Shown: piece after piece, positions 51,135 through 60,689 of the stretch
Layout: every line of letters starts with the position of its first letter
Numbering within the stretch: position 1 is the stretch's first letter
NCBI GenBank assembly: GCA_900323505.1
Contig: OOIN01000017.1
Coordinates: forward strand, 310,001-374,000
Direction: 5' to 3'
DNA from: Ustilago trichophora
Taxonomy: Eukaryota > Basidiomycota > Ustilaginomycetes > Ustilaginales > Ustilaginaceae
Length of the DNA stretch: 64,000 bases
Notes under the pieces: model-generated
The model's database searches: none
Told to the model about the DNA's origin: nothing
Seen by the model: only the letters and a program-made list of their open reading frames with translations
Made by a program: the position numbers and the translations under genes

Positions 51135-54100
51135 CTACCTCGCCCCAGCACTGGCATTATTGCTCGAGGTCGTCGCTGCATGCACCATCGCGTGGCTCTG
51201 AGGAACCGACATGGTTGTCCCTGCCACCGGGATTGGTAACGCAGATGGACTGTTGGACGGCAGAGGCTCTTCCAAACTGGCGACGTACTGATCGAGACTG
51301 TTGATAAACGACGCAGTGAAGGGGCTCAGGGGTGCGACTGGGTAGCCGTAACTTGCATCCTGTCTGCCGATGGCCGCTTCAGCACGCGCAATGTCGTTGC
51401 AGCTCGCGTCGGGTCCGAAGAAGCTAGCACAGATGAAGGGGCAGTCGGGGTTGCTGCTGCTTCCCTCTCCATTGCTGGGTGCGTTGGTGAGGCCAGGAAT
51501 GGCGGTGGTGGATGTTGGTCGGCCTTGACCGGCTTTGCCGGTAGCAGGGAAGTAGCTTCCATTGCCATTAGCGCCAAGTAAACTGCTACCCGTGCCGGAA
51601 GTTGCGCGACCCTTGCCGGCACCAGAGAAGGCATTGTTGGGTGACACGGACGGAGAGGTACCCATGCGAAGCGAGGCAGTCTGCCATGGTTGCTTCTGCC
51701 ACAGCGCTTCGATGTCGTCAAATGAGTTGGCGTTGGCAGGTGCCACCTGACCATCGAAAGGTAGTTTGGGTCGCACTATCTCGGATGCGGAAGCAGAATG
51801 CGCAAGGCTGTGCGAGCTGTTGCTGCTCGACCCGGGCGAGTTGTAAGCAGGTGGCGTTCGGTGCGCATTCGTCAAGGCGGGCGTCGACCCATTCGAGTAG
51901 CCCGACGACGTTGAATACCAGCTCGGGTTGCGGATCGGAATGCTGCCCATCGATCGACTGCCAAGCGGGCCTCCACCTCGCGTCGATCCAGCACCCAAGC
52001 TGGATCCGGTCAGCGCATCATCAGCCTTTCGCTTGTTGCGGTTCGACTCGGGAGGCTGGATGGCTCGCGCGCCGTCCAGAGCGAGCTTTGACTTGCTTGA
52101 CAGTGCCTGAAGCAACAAACGCACAAACTTGAGATCATCGGTGATTTGTGCGCGCAGCTCCGAGCTGTCCCAATCGCACGACTCTTGCGGATGTGTGTCG
52201 AGCATCGAGACAAAGTGAATCAAGACGAGCGAGGCAATGATCGAGATTTGGGCAAAGAACCACAGTCGCGCAACCGAGTTGTGCTGCGTGCGCATGCCCT
52301 CGCCGATCATGGCTCTCTGCTCGTCTAGCGTAGCGTTCTCACGCGGTGTGAACCACTTGAAAGCGTTGCGGAAGACCTTGATGATGAGCATCGAAGCGGC
52401 AAAGCTGATGTCTCTTGACTCTTTGTACTTTGGGTTGGTCCATGACTGAACGTAAAAGCGCTTATGCAGCGTGAGTAGCTGCATTTGCACAGCCAAAGCC
52501 ATGGCCGTGCGATGCCAGCGCTCAGGATTGTGAGGATCATCTGTCTCGATGAGCGAATCGTCAAAGCGCAAGTGTTCCGGAATGTTGGCCTCGATGGCTA
52601 CGACCTCTTGATGGAGCTGCTTGGTGAACTCGTACGCCTCGTCTTCGTTCATGTGGATACGACGACTAGCTCGGCGTGCGACATCGCTGAGCTTGAGTTT
52701 GTACCGGATGGGGACCGAGACCAACTCGTTCTTGTGCGCATCAGGACCAAACAGCGAGGGTAGACTGGTGTTGGCCGGGTCGATGAGATAGCTGCGCTTG
52801 ACGTTGCCTGCCGAGAACCAGTCTGAAATGCAGAGAGTAGCAAAGAGACCGATGCGGTCCTTGCGCTCGTCCAGAGGAAGCGTCTCGGGGGGTTCTATGT
52901 CGAGCTGGAGCGCATATGCCATGAAGCAGATGTTGGCCATCATGGCGGATCCGACGGCAGGACCTTTGAGAGCACTCAAGCACGAGCTGAGGAGGACCAT
53001 GGTGCGGACGTTGTCGAGATGAAGCTCTTCGTAGATGTCGAGTACGGAAAGAGCGTGCTGCGAGGCGTCGAGGAAGACGGTGAAGGCCTGCTTGCCGTAT
53101 TTTTCCAGCAAAAGCTCGGCTTCGAGAGGCTCGCCAAAGACGAGTGCCGCGCCGCAAAGTGCGTGGATGGTGGCGACGAGTCGAAGCAAGTCGCGCATCT
53201 CATCATAGCGGTAGGCGTCAGGACGACCGTCCCAGAATAAGCGAGATTCCTCGACGCCGTGCAGTCTCTTGCGGAAGTTTTCTTCGGGGATAAGATGGGC
53301 CATCCAGGATAGTTCGCGAAAGTAAAAGTCGGTAAGGCTGCGAACGATGCTGTTGTCGGGAAGGAGGTTGAGAAGCTCAAAGAGGGTCTTGCGCGTGAGC
53401 TCCTCGGACGAGATCTGGTTCATTTGCGAAAAGCCAAAGCCGAAGCCCCAAGAGACGGGGCCGGCAGCATACGAAGGCTGAGGTGTGTCGGGTTTCGAGG
53501 TTGCAGCAAGAGCAGCTTTGTTAGCCTCAGACGCGCCAAGCTCGGCGAGGGTGGAGAGCTTTGAGGTGGGGGCGGCATTGGTAGAAGTGGCGCTGGTGGT
53601 GGAGAATTTGCGATGGGCGCCGTTGGAAGATGTGGAAGAGGATTTGGCACCGGGTAGCTCTACGCCAAGAGAGCCTGCGATGGCACCCATCATGGCCTCG
53701 AGGCGATCGAGACGCTCATTGACCTGAGAGTTGTCACCGCTGTCTCGACCTGTGGTCTGAGGACGAACACCTTCTGCCCACTCGCATTTGCTTGACTCGC
53801 CACGATCGCGACAGGCACCACAAGGCCAGCCTCGATCGCACTTGAGCTTGCGCCTACGACATGGCTCGCAAGAGACAGCTTTCTTGGTCGACTTTTTCTT
53901 TGCTGCTTCTGTGTTGTTGGCGTCTGAACTGCTGGGTCGTGCAGCGTTATCTTCTGTGTTTGAAGTCATGCTGGCAGATCGACGAGGGTTGGTAGCAGCG
54001 GGAGGTGCAGACGGCAGCGGCGGCGGACGTGTTGTGCCGGGAATGGTGACACGACCACCGTGTATGATGTTAGTAGGAGACACAAAGGGTTTGTAGGTGG

Positions 54101-54413
54101 CGGTGGAAGTTTGTCGAGTGTGGGTATAGTTGGAAGAGTCTGGACGCTGTGAGGAGGAGGTAGTGGGGAGCAGAGGGGGTGGAAGCGCAGAGCCAGACGG
54201 AAGGGGTGCACCTGAAGCTAGAGCAGTGTGAAGAGGTGGAAGGACGAGGTCGGAAGAAGAGGAGGGTCTGGGAGCCCTGGCGCTGTAGTAGTTCGAGGCA
54301 GGAGGTGTTGTTGTGGATGCGGTGGTGATGGGAGACGTTCTGGCGTTGTGAGTGGTCGAGTCGGAAGAGGAAGAGGCTGAGGCTTGCGGCCCTGAAGCAG
54401 GACGCTTGGGCAT
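51135..54413 (-). CDS. Zn2Cys6 zinc-cluster transcription factor
   Basis: A 1092-residue fungal regulator starting at ATG 54413; the frame upstream is open to 54935 but lacks a better ATG. The zinc cluster at about 180-210 reads CEPCRRRKLKC then CGACRDRGESSKC and is followed by a short leucine-containing coiled stretch (NERLDRLEAMMGAI) typical of dimerisation. Residues about 320-720 form the fungal_trans middle domain (LLRLVATIHALCGAALVFGE, then CISDWFSAGNVKRSYLID). N-terminal 170 and C-terminal 350 residues are Ser/Pro/Asn-rich and probably disordered activation regions. It binds DNA in the nucleus; the target genes are unknown. A (CAG)n tract sits about 490 bases upstream of the start. Confidence 0.92.
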   Translation of the reverse strand: MPKRPASGPQASASSSSDSTTHNARTSPITTASTTTPPASNYYSARAPRPSSSSDLVLPPLHTALASGAPLPSGSALPPPLLPTTSSSQRPDSSNYTHTRQTSTATYKPFVSPTNIIHGGRVTIPGTTRPPPLPSAPPAATNPRRSASMTSNTEDNAARPSSSDANNTEAAKKKSTKKAVSCEPCRRRKLKCDRGWPCGACRDRGESSKCEWAEGVRPQTTGRDSGDNSQVNERLDRLEAMMGAIAGSLGVELPGAKSSSTSSNGAHRKFSTTSATSTNAAPTSKLSTLAELGASEANKAALAATSKPDTPQPSYAAGPVSWGFGFGFSQMNQISSEELTRKTLFELLNLLPDNSIVRSLTDFYFRELSWMAHLIPEENFRKRLHGVEESRLFWDGRPDAYRYDEMRDLLRLVATIHALCGAALVFGEPLEAELLLEKYGKQAFTVFLDASQHALSVLDIYEELHLDNVRTMVLLSSCLSALKGPAVGSAMMANICFMAYALQLDIEPPETLPLDERKDRIGLFATLCISDWFSAGNVKRSYLIDPANTSLPSLFGPDAHKNELVSVPIRYKLKLSDVARRASRRIHMNEDEAYEFTKQLHQEVVAIEANIPEHLRFDDSLIETDDPHNPERWHRTAMALAVQMQLLTLHKRFYVQSWTNPKYKESRDISFAASMLIIKVFRNAFKWFTPRENATLDEQRAMIGEGMRTQHNSVARLWFFAQISIIASLVLIHFVSMLDTHPQESCDWDSSELRAQITDDLKFVRLLLQALSSKSKLALDGARAIQPPESNRNKRKADDALTGSSLGAGSTRGGGPLGSRSMGSIPIRNPSWYSTSSGYSNGSTPALTNAHRTPPAYNSPGSSSNSSHSLAHSASASEIVRPKLPFDGQVAPANANSFDDIEALWQKQPWQTASLRMGTSPSVSPNNAFSGAGKGRATSGTGSSLLGANGNGSYFPATGKAGQGRPTSTTAIPGLTNAPSNGEGSSSNPDCPFICASFFGPDASCNDIARAEAAIGRQDASYGYPVAPLSPFTASFINSLDQYVASLEEPLPSNSPSALPIPVAGTTMSVPQSHAMVHAATTSSNNASAGAR

Positions 54414-54898
54414 GGCAAGAAGATGGCGGAATCGAGGATCACGGGCTCCGAGGAAGGAGGACTGGACACAAGGGTGAAAGCTGCAGGAGGACGCAGAGGA
54501 GGAGCAACCAGGTGCAAGGAACAAGGCTGTGAACGAACCAAGATTGAGAACTGAGCCTCTGTTGATCGGATGTAGGACGGCGTGGGGGAGGGATGAATGG
54601 CAGGTGCCAAAAGCCGAGAACGACGGAGAAGCGAGGAAGGGCTTGGAAGAGGGAGAGTGGGATGAGGAGGGGAGGGGTGGATATCTGATTGTCAAGGGCA
54701 ACAGCGACAAAGAGAGAGAGGGAGAAAGTCGGAGCCGATAGAATCTAGAAACGAGGCGTGGCTGATATGCATGTGTACAGAAACAGTACACAAGAGTGAC
54801 GGCGAGCGTCGGATACAGTAGACTGGGTCGAGCGATGCAGGCGCTGGTGGATTGATGACTCTGACCGGATGGTTGCGATGCAGATTCCGGAACAGGTT

Positions 54899-54929
<31 letters not shown>
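54899..54929. repeat. (GCA)n trinucleotide repeat
   Basis: Ten uninterrupted GCA/CAG units. They lie upstream of the zinc-cluster regulator start, where on the transcript strand they would read CUG. Confidence 0.9.
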
Positions 54930-54934
<5 letters not shown>

Positions 54935-55635
54935 ATCAAAGTGTCGGCGGCGGCGATGTCAAAGTATGAGCATGTCCGATCGGCTGTTGTGGCTTGTCGC
55001 AGTGGGGTTGAAGGCGAAAGAATGAACGTGCGAACAAGCCTTTTGCGAGTCTCATGCGAAGCTCGCTTTGTGAAACCCTGGGATGGAAAAAGAAAAAAAG
55101 GTCGGCTAAGTCACTGCACAGTTGAATAGCTACAGTACATGCCTGTTTGCACCTTTGTGGATGATAAGTTGCGTCCAATCAGAGTGATTTTCGCAAAGAA
55201 TGATGTTGAACGTGACCAGCGTCCTTGGTCGATCGATGAGGTTTGCGTGTCGATATGTGAAGCACGAGGCTTGGACGGAGATATGTAGCCGACTGATTGT
55301 GAGCTGGATGATGAAGAGCGAGGCGGTGCGGTGTGGGTGCCTGGATTGCGGAGCGTGGATGGGCTAGCTGAATGGCAATCAAGAAAAGGAAAACAAAGTG
55401 TTTGCTCCGAGGAGATGGCCGGACATGAAAAAGATGGCACATAAAGTTTCGATGGTGCAAAGCAACCCTGGCAGCAGCAGAGTCGGACATGCGAGTGCAC
55501 TCTATCTTGAGCCAACAAGGAAATACAGTCAAAACTGAGCTTTTCTTTTCGCTATTTTCGGCGGCGGCGAGCTCTCCATCGGAAGCAGCAAGCCATCACG
55601 AGTCGTGCGAGACGTGAGAATCGTCATTTTCCCAA

Positions 55636-55693
55636 TGTTAGTAAAGCTATAATTTTCTTTTGATGAAATAATAGCTTTACATAGAGTCTAACA
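55636..55693. repeat. imperfect AT-rich inverted repeat
   Basis: TGTTAG and TAAAGCTAT on the left are matched by ATAGCTTTA and CTAACA on the right, with an extra 9 bases in the right arm. It could form a short hairpin; it may be a remnant of a small inverted-repeat element or a chance structure. Confidence 0.4.
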
Positions 55694-56485
55694 TCTTTCA
55701 GCTTTGGACGCGTGAACACCGGGAATTGGCTAGTTCCGACGAATCCGGCAAACGTCGATGACGCTGGCCGATTGGCTGTCAAGTGTGGCACAGATCGTAA
55801 GCAGTTTCCTGGTTGGCCCCACCTTTGCTCTGCAACATCCTCTCCGGCGAGCTGCACTACCAGTAACCGGTCTCGACCCTAACTTTACCTCATCCTTGCG
55901 GGGTTCCCGTGCGCGCAACCCGCTCTCCTCTGGTTTCATTTCAGACCATTTGCGGGGTTGAGACAAGCTCAACATGTAAGCCTTGTTGGCTGCGCCCCAA
56001 ACAATCCTAACACAGAGTCATAGAGTCATAATCTCAGATTCCAGTCTGTTGAGACTATCAACTGGCGAGAGCACCACGGTCCGACTGTGAGCCATCGTCC
56101 TACATGATTAAGTAGCCTGCAGAGAGAAGGAGGGTACGGCTGCAATTCAAAATCGCTGGCCTCCGATTTGTATTGGGATCCTGCTTTCTTCGCCCTGTAC
56201 AATACAGTGTGGAGGATTGAAGAGCATTTGGGAAAATTTGGAAAAACAAAGCAACAAAATGCCGTGGGACCGGTTAGGTTGCAGGCCGACCCAACGACGC
56301 TTTTGGCTGACATTCCGCTTTGGCTTTTGGCTCACATTTCTATTCCGGCTAAAACTTGGCCTTTTTGCCTCATCCTGCTGCCGGTTCCTTCGGTCAGCTT
56401 TTCGTGGACCCTCGTGTGTGCGACCGTACAAGCACATTCGATCTTCGCAGCCTCTTCGCTCGTCCCCGCACAGTGGCAACAGGTC

Positions 56486-56492
56486 ATATATA
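56486..56492 (+). promoter_or_regulatory. TATA box of the acyl-CoA oxidase gene
   Basis: ATATATA lies 171 bases before ATG 56657. A second, weaker CTATATAG at about 56604-56611 is too close to the ATG to be the main one. Confidence 0.35.
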
Positions 56493-56656
56493 CGTACGCC
56501 TTATCCCTCCTTGCTTTCCTTCCTGAACCCCACACACTTCCCTCCCGGCTCTACTTGCTCCCCACAGTTTCCTGTTGCCGCCGCCTGCGTCTCCGATTGA
56601 AATCTATATAGAACCTTTCAGTGTCATCGTCCTCTCTTCCCACATCCCATTCCAAC

Positions 56657-58723
56657 ATGGCGCCACCACGATTCATTGAGCTCCCCGAGGGCCTCAAGCC
56701 CGCCGGTGTCTCCGGTAGCGAGCTTCTGGCTCACGAGCGATCCAAGGCTTCCTTCGACTCCAAGGCCATGGCCGAGTACATTCACGGCAAGGACTACCTC
56801 GAGCTCCAGGAGCGTCTCGTCAACCTCCTCAGCTCTGACCCTGTCTTTGACAAGTCTTCCGACCACTACTATGGTCGTGCCGACAAGTTCCGCCGTGCCA
56901 TGCTCAAGGACAAGCGCCTCGCTCAGCTCGCAGCAGAGCACGAGTGGACACAGACCGAGGCTCACCTCGCCGAGAAGCTCGCCGATCTTCCCGGCCCCAT
57001 GGGTTTGCACAAGAGCATGTTCTTGACCACCCTCTACAACCAGGGCTCCGACGAGCAGCGCAAGGCGTTCTATGAGCCTGCTTCCAAGTACCAGATCATC
57101 GGCTGTTATGCCCAGACCGAGCTCGGACACGGTTCCAACGTCCAGGGTATCGAGACCACCGCCACCTGGATCCCCGAGTCGCAGGAGTGGGAGATCCACA
57201 GCCCTACCCTCACCGCCAGCAAGTGGTGGATCGGCGGTCTCGGTAGGACTGCTGACCATGCCGTCGTTATGGCTCAGCTCATCATCAAGAACAAGAGCTA
57301 CGGTCCTCACCCCCTTGTTGTCCCCATTCGTGACGTCAAGACCCGCGAGGTCCTCCCTGGTCGCACCATCGGTGATATTGGACCCAAGGCCGGGTACAAC
57401 ACCACCGACAATGGATTCATGCTCTTTGAGCACGTTCGTGTCCCTCACTTTAACCTCCTCTCGCGTTTCTCCAAGGTCGAACCCGAGACTGGCAAATACC
57501 TCCCCCCACCCAACGCCAAGCTCGCCTACGGTACCCTCACTTGGGTTCGTGCCAACATTGTGCGTGAAGCTTCGGCCGTATTGATGCGCGCTGTCACGGT
57601 TGCTATTCGCTACTGTGCTGTGCGAAGACAGTTTGCCGACCGCGATGCTCCCAAGTTTGGTCAGGATGGCAAGCCTCTCGAGACTCAGGTTCTGGACTAC
57701 ACCATGGTTCAGATCCGTCTCTTCCCCATCTTGGCCCAGGCATTTGCTTTCCACTACACTTCGCGTTTCATGTTTGAGCTGTACGAGCAGAACCAGGCCA
57801 ACATTGAGTCGGGTGATCTTTCGCTGCTCGCCGACACGCACGCCTCGAGTTCGGGACTCAAGTCGCTCACCACTCTGTATGCCAGTGACGCCATCGAGGT
57901 TTGCCGAAAGGCTTGCGGTGGTCACGGTTACAGCATGGCTTCGGGTCTTCCGGACCAGTACGCCAACTACCTGCCCAACGCGACTTGGGAAGGTGACTCG
58001 TACATGCTTTCGCAGCAGTGCACGCGCTACCTGTTCAAGACGATGCGTGGCCTCAAGAGCGGTCGTGGCAAGGTGGACAAGAACATCACGACCGACTACA
58101 TGAAGCGCTACCTGGAAAACAAGAACGAGACTGCCAACATTCAGTTCTCGGGTGATCTTTACGACCCTCTGTTCTTCATGCGCGCTTTCGGTCATCGTGC
58201 TGCCTACTTGACCGAGCAGACTCTTGCTCTTCGTGACGATGCCAAGCGATCGTGGAACTCGCTACTTGTTGAGCTGTACCGATGCTCCAAGGCTCACTCG
58301 CAGTACTTGCTTGTGCGCAACTTTGGTATGGCCATCCTCAAGGACGAGAAGCTCAACTCGCAGCCCGCCCTGCGCCAGGTTGTTCAGAAGATCTTCTTGC
58401 TTTGGGCGTGCCACACCATGGCCGAAGAATCGGCCGATTTCTTGGCATCGGGTTACATCAACGGCAAGCAGTTCCACCTGCTGGGCAGCAAGGTGCAGGA
58501 GATCATGACCGAGCTGCGCCCCAACGCCGTTGCACTGGTTGATGCGTTTGCGGTTCCCGACTACCTGCTCAACTCGGCACTGGGCCGATCGGACGGTAAC
58601 GTGTACGAGGCTCTGTTCGACTTTGCGCTTCGCGAGCCTTTGAATTCGGCAAAGTGGAACGTCGACATTCAGGATCTCGAGACGACTGATTTCGACTCGG
58701 ACTTGCCCCGCGCCAAGCTTTGA
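56657..58723 (+). CDS. peroxisomal acyl-CoA oxidase
   Basis: A 688-residue flavoenzyme catalysing the first step of peroxisomal beta-oxidation, acyl-CoA to trans-2-enoyl-CoA with release of hydrogen peroxide. The acyl-CoA oxidase blocks are clear: CYAQTELGHGSNVQGIETTA at about 150, the flavin-binding SKWWIGGLGRTADHAVV region, RYCAVRRQF at about 316, and the ACGGHGYSMASGLP and TWEGDSYMLSQQ region with the catalytic glutamate (about 440). The C-terminus ends AKL, a type 1 peroxisomal targeting signal. ATG 56657 was chosen over an upstream GTG. Length is normal for the family and no intron is needed. Very strong C-ending codon bias indicates high expression; the 523-codon frame on the opposite strand is a shadow. 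Confidence 0.95.
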   Translation: MAPPRFIELPEGLKPAGVSGSELLAHERSKASFDSKAMAEYIHGKDYLELQERLVNLLSSDPVFDKSSDHYYGRADKFRRAMLKDKRLAQLAAEHEWTQTEAHLAEKLADLPGPMGLHKSMFLTTLYNQGSDEQRKAFYEPASKYQIIGCYAQTELGHGSNVQGIETTATWIPESQEWEIHSPTLTASKWWIGGLGRTADHAVVMAQLIIKNKSYGPHPLVVPIRDVKTREVLPGRTIGDIGPKAGYNTTDNGFMLFEHVRVPHFNLLSRFSKVEPETGKYLPPPNAKLAYGTLTWVRANIVREASAVLMRAVTVAIRYCAVRRQFADRDAPKFGQDGKPLETQVLDYTMVQIRLFPILAQAFAFHYTSRFMFELYEQNQANIESGDLSLLADTHASSSGLKSLTTLYASDAIEVCRKACGGHGYSMASGLPDQYANYLPNATWEGDSYMLSQQCTRYLFKTMRGLKSGRGKVDKNITTDYMKRYLENKNETANIQFSGDLYDPLFFMRAFGHRAAYLTEQTLALRDDAKRSWNSLLVELYRCSKAHSQYLLVRNFGMAILKDEKLNSQPALRQVVQKIFLLWACHTMAEESADFLASGYINGKQFHLLGSKVQEIMTELRPNAVALVDAFAVPDYLLNSALGRSDGNVYEALFDFALREPLNSAKWNVDIQDLETTDFDSDLPRAKL

Positions 58724-59218
58724 AAGACGAACGTCGTAAAGAATTGTAGATCAAGGTCTGTTAGAACAGTGTCATATATAGAATGTAGTTTGTCAAGGAC
58801 AAGAAGATGTTTGTGATTGTGATGAGACAATTGTCACTGAGTTCAGAGTGTCAGATGGTCCCGATCCCAAATCAGTAGGGGCGAATCGGGGGAAGGAGAT
58901 GTTGCTGCTTGGGGCATGCGAAGTGGCTCGGGAGTCCCGCAAGTGAGCGTCGCCTAAGAGAGAAGTGAGGAGAAGGGTAGAATGAGGAGAGGCCTCTGGG
59001 ACCAGCACATTTTCATCCGGATCGCTCGTGGCATCCGATGCATCCGACGCTTTGATGCCAAGCCAAAGCGTGCCAGCGTCTCGAAGGTTGATCAGTTGAA
59101 ATTGATATCAGGCTGTGCAAGCATCTTCTTGGCAGTATGGAATCGATTCAGGGGCAAGAACGCCGAGGTTGGACTGACAAGACAGCGTTGACCGATTTTT
59201 TCTTGCCTTGGCAGCATT

Positions 59219-59220
<2 letters not shown>

Positions 59221-59247
<27 letters not shown>
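59221..59247. repeat. (CAG)9 trinucleotide repeat
   Basis: Nine perfect CAG units in non-coding sequence, the second such tract in the window after the one at 54899. Confidence 0.9.
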
Positions 59248-59252
<5 letters not shown>

Positions 59253-59865
59253 TTGGATTCGGAGAGTGACCCGAAGAATTGTGCAGTCGCGTTCGAGGAA
59301 GGGCGCACTTTTGCTCGGTCTTGGCAAGCTGTGTGCATTTGGGTATGCTGCAGCCAAGCAATTCACAATCCACACCCTTCGCGCTCTACAGACAGTACAG
59401 TACTGTATAGAGTACAATTCGGCCACCCTCCGATCGAAAGATGTTTTCCTAATCAAAGAAGGTCGTCGTCGACGTCACATTTTAGGCAACAGAGGATGTG
59501 AGAACGTGCTCTGATATCGGGAAAAAAAAGCACCAGTGCGTTGACAGCAGAATGGTCAAGCGAGACGTGCCGAAGCTGAGACCAGGCAGAGTAAGCGTGG
59601 ATGAATCAAGTCATTTCTTTTGACAGGGAATTAAGTCTTTCGCCTTTGGAAAGAAAAAAGCTGACAGCAACGCTTCGCTTGGCAACATGACAGTCCAAAC
59701 GACCCGCCTCGTCTCGGATTCATCAAGTCTTGGCTGACTTGACGGACCGCGCGCAACAATGTCTGCATTCGAGAAAAGCAATGCTGATCGGCGACAAGCG
59801 TTCCAAGAGTTTGAAGCGGAGCAAGCCAAATCTTAGAACAAGCAGAGGTTCTGGAAAAGGCAGGT

Positions 59866-59899
<34 letters not shown>

Positions 59900-59985
59900 A
59901 TTTTCAATGTTTTTTTTTTAAAGTCTTGCTGCAGCTCGGGTCCAAGCTCGGGGCCAAGCTGCAACCTATCTGCAGACATGAATTG

Positions 59986-60005
59986 TGGCATGGCATGGCA
60001 TGGCA
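59986..60005. repeat. TGGCA pentamer tandem repeat, four units
   Basis: Four perfect copies of TGGCA, followed directly by TGTACAGTACA. Confidence 0.85.
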
Positions 60006-60689
60006 TGTACAGTACAATACGCTCTCTCCATGTGCTTTTGCGTCAAGTCATAGCAATGCCATTCTTTCCTAGTTCGAACCAATGACTGCTACGCTCTGTC
60101 TTGGTGGCAATAGTGCTATCGTCTAGCGCCTTGAAGCAATCTCTGTAGGGGAGAGCGAAAATGAGCGGCATCTCGGACCTGAGAGTGAGGGGAAAGAAGT
60201 GATGGATGCATGACGCATCAGATTAGACTAAATAAAATTCTCGGGGCCATTCTTCGTTTGTGGACCGAGAGAGAGAGAGAGAAAGAGAGAGGTGGAGAGT
60301 GACGATATAGCTTTCTTTGCCTCTTTGCTTGAAGCTGTTGGCAGAGATGCGATAAGATGCCAAGCGGGAGTCAAATACTCTACAGAACAGAACAGTATAG
60401 TATATAGTACTGTAATGTACTGTGCTCACAGAGACGAGATTGCTTCCAGATCGACGTGCTTGCTTCTTCATACACTTTGTTTCACCAACCCGTCCTTGAC
60501 CACTCTCTTGTCATCTCTTGTCTTGTCCTGTCTTCTCTCCTACATCCATCACCTTGGACCATTCCGTCCTCTTTATCCTTCCATCTTGCATTTTCCCCGC
60601 ACACGCCGAATGTCGTCAATCTAGACCTCTGCTACAACAGCTTGATCCTCTCGGTTGCAGCGAGCCGTCAAGGCGCACATCTCATCATA

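Larger units (their letters stand above)
54414..56656. other. 2.2-kb intergenic region between regulator and acyl-CoA oxidase
   Basis: It contains the leader of the regulator (with the GCA repeat at 54899-54929), TACAGTA at 54814-54820 and 55131-55137, an AT-rich inverted repeat at 55636-55693, and the promoter of the acyl-CoA oxidase. Frames of up to 147 codons (56168-56611) run through the TATA region and look non-coding. Confidence 0.5.
58724..60689. other. 2-kb repeat-rich intergenic region
   Basis: No supported gene. It holds (CAG)9 at 59221-59247, (AG)n at 59869-59896, four TGGCA units at 59986-60005, and a further (GA)n at about 60267-60290. TACAGTACTGTA lies at 59396-59407, with TACAGTA and TACTGTA at 60008-60014 and 60408-60414. 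The last 200 bases are pyrimidine-rich leader. Confidence 0.55.

Noticed and set aside
34342..54413. secondary-metabolite cluster (monooxygenase, two regulators, hydrolases, carrier)
   Set aside because: No polyketide, peptide or terpene synthase is present and the genes between are repair and primary-metabolism functions.
54414..54935. N-terminal extension of the zinc-cluster regulator beginning with a poly-Leu run
   Set aside because: The frame opens at a CTG repeat with no ATG before 54413; it is leader sequence.
56168..56611. 147-codon frame upstream of the acyl-CoA oxidase
   Set aside because: It spans the TATA region and leader of that gene and its translation is not protein-like.
56624..58195. 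523-codon open frame opposite the acyl-CoA oxidase
   Set aside because: Antisense shadow of a highly codon-biased gene; no recognisable motifs.
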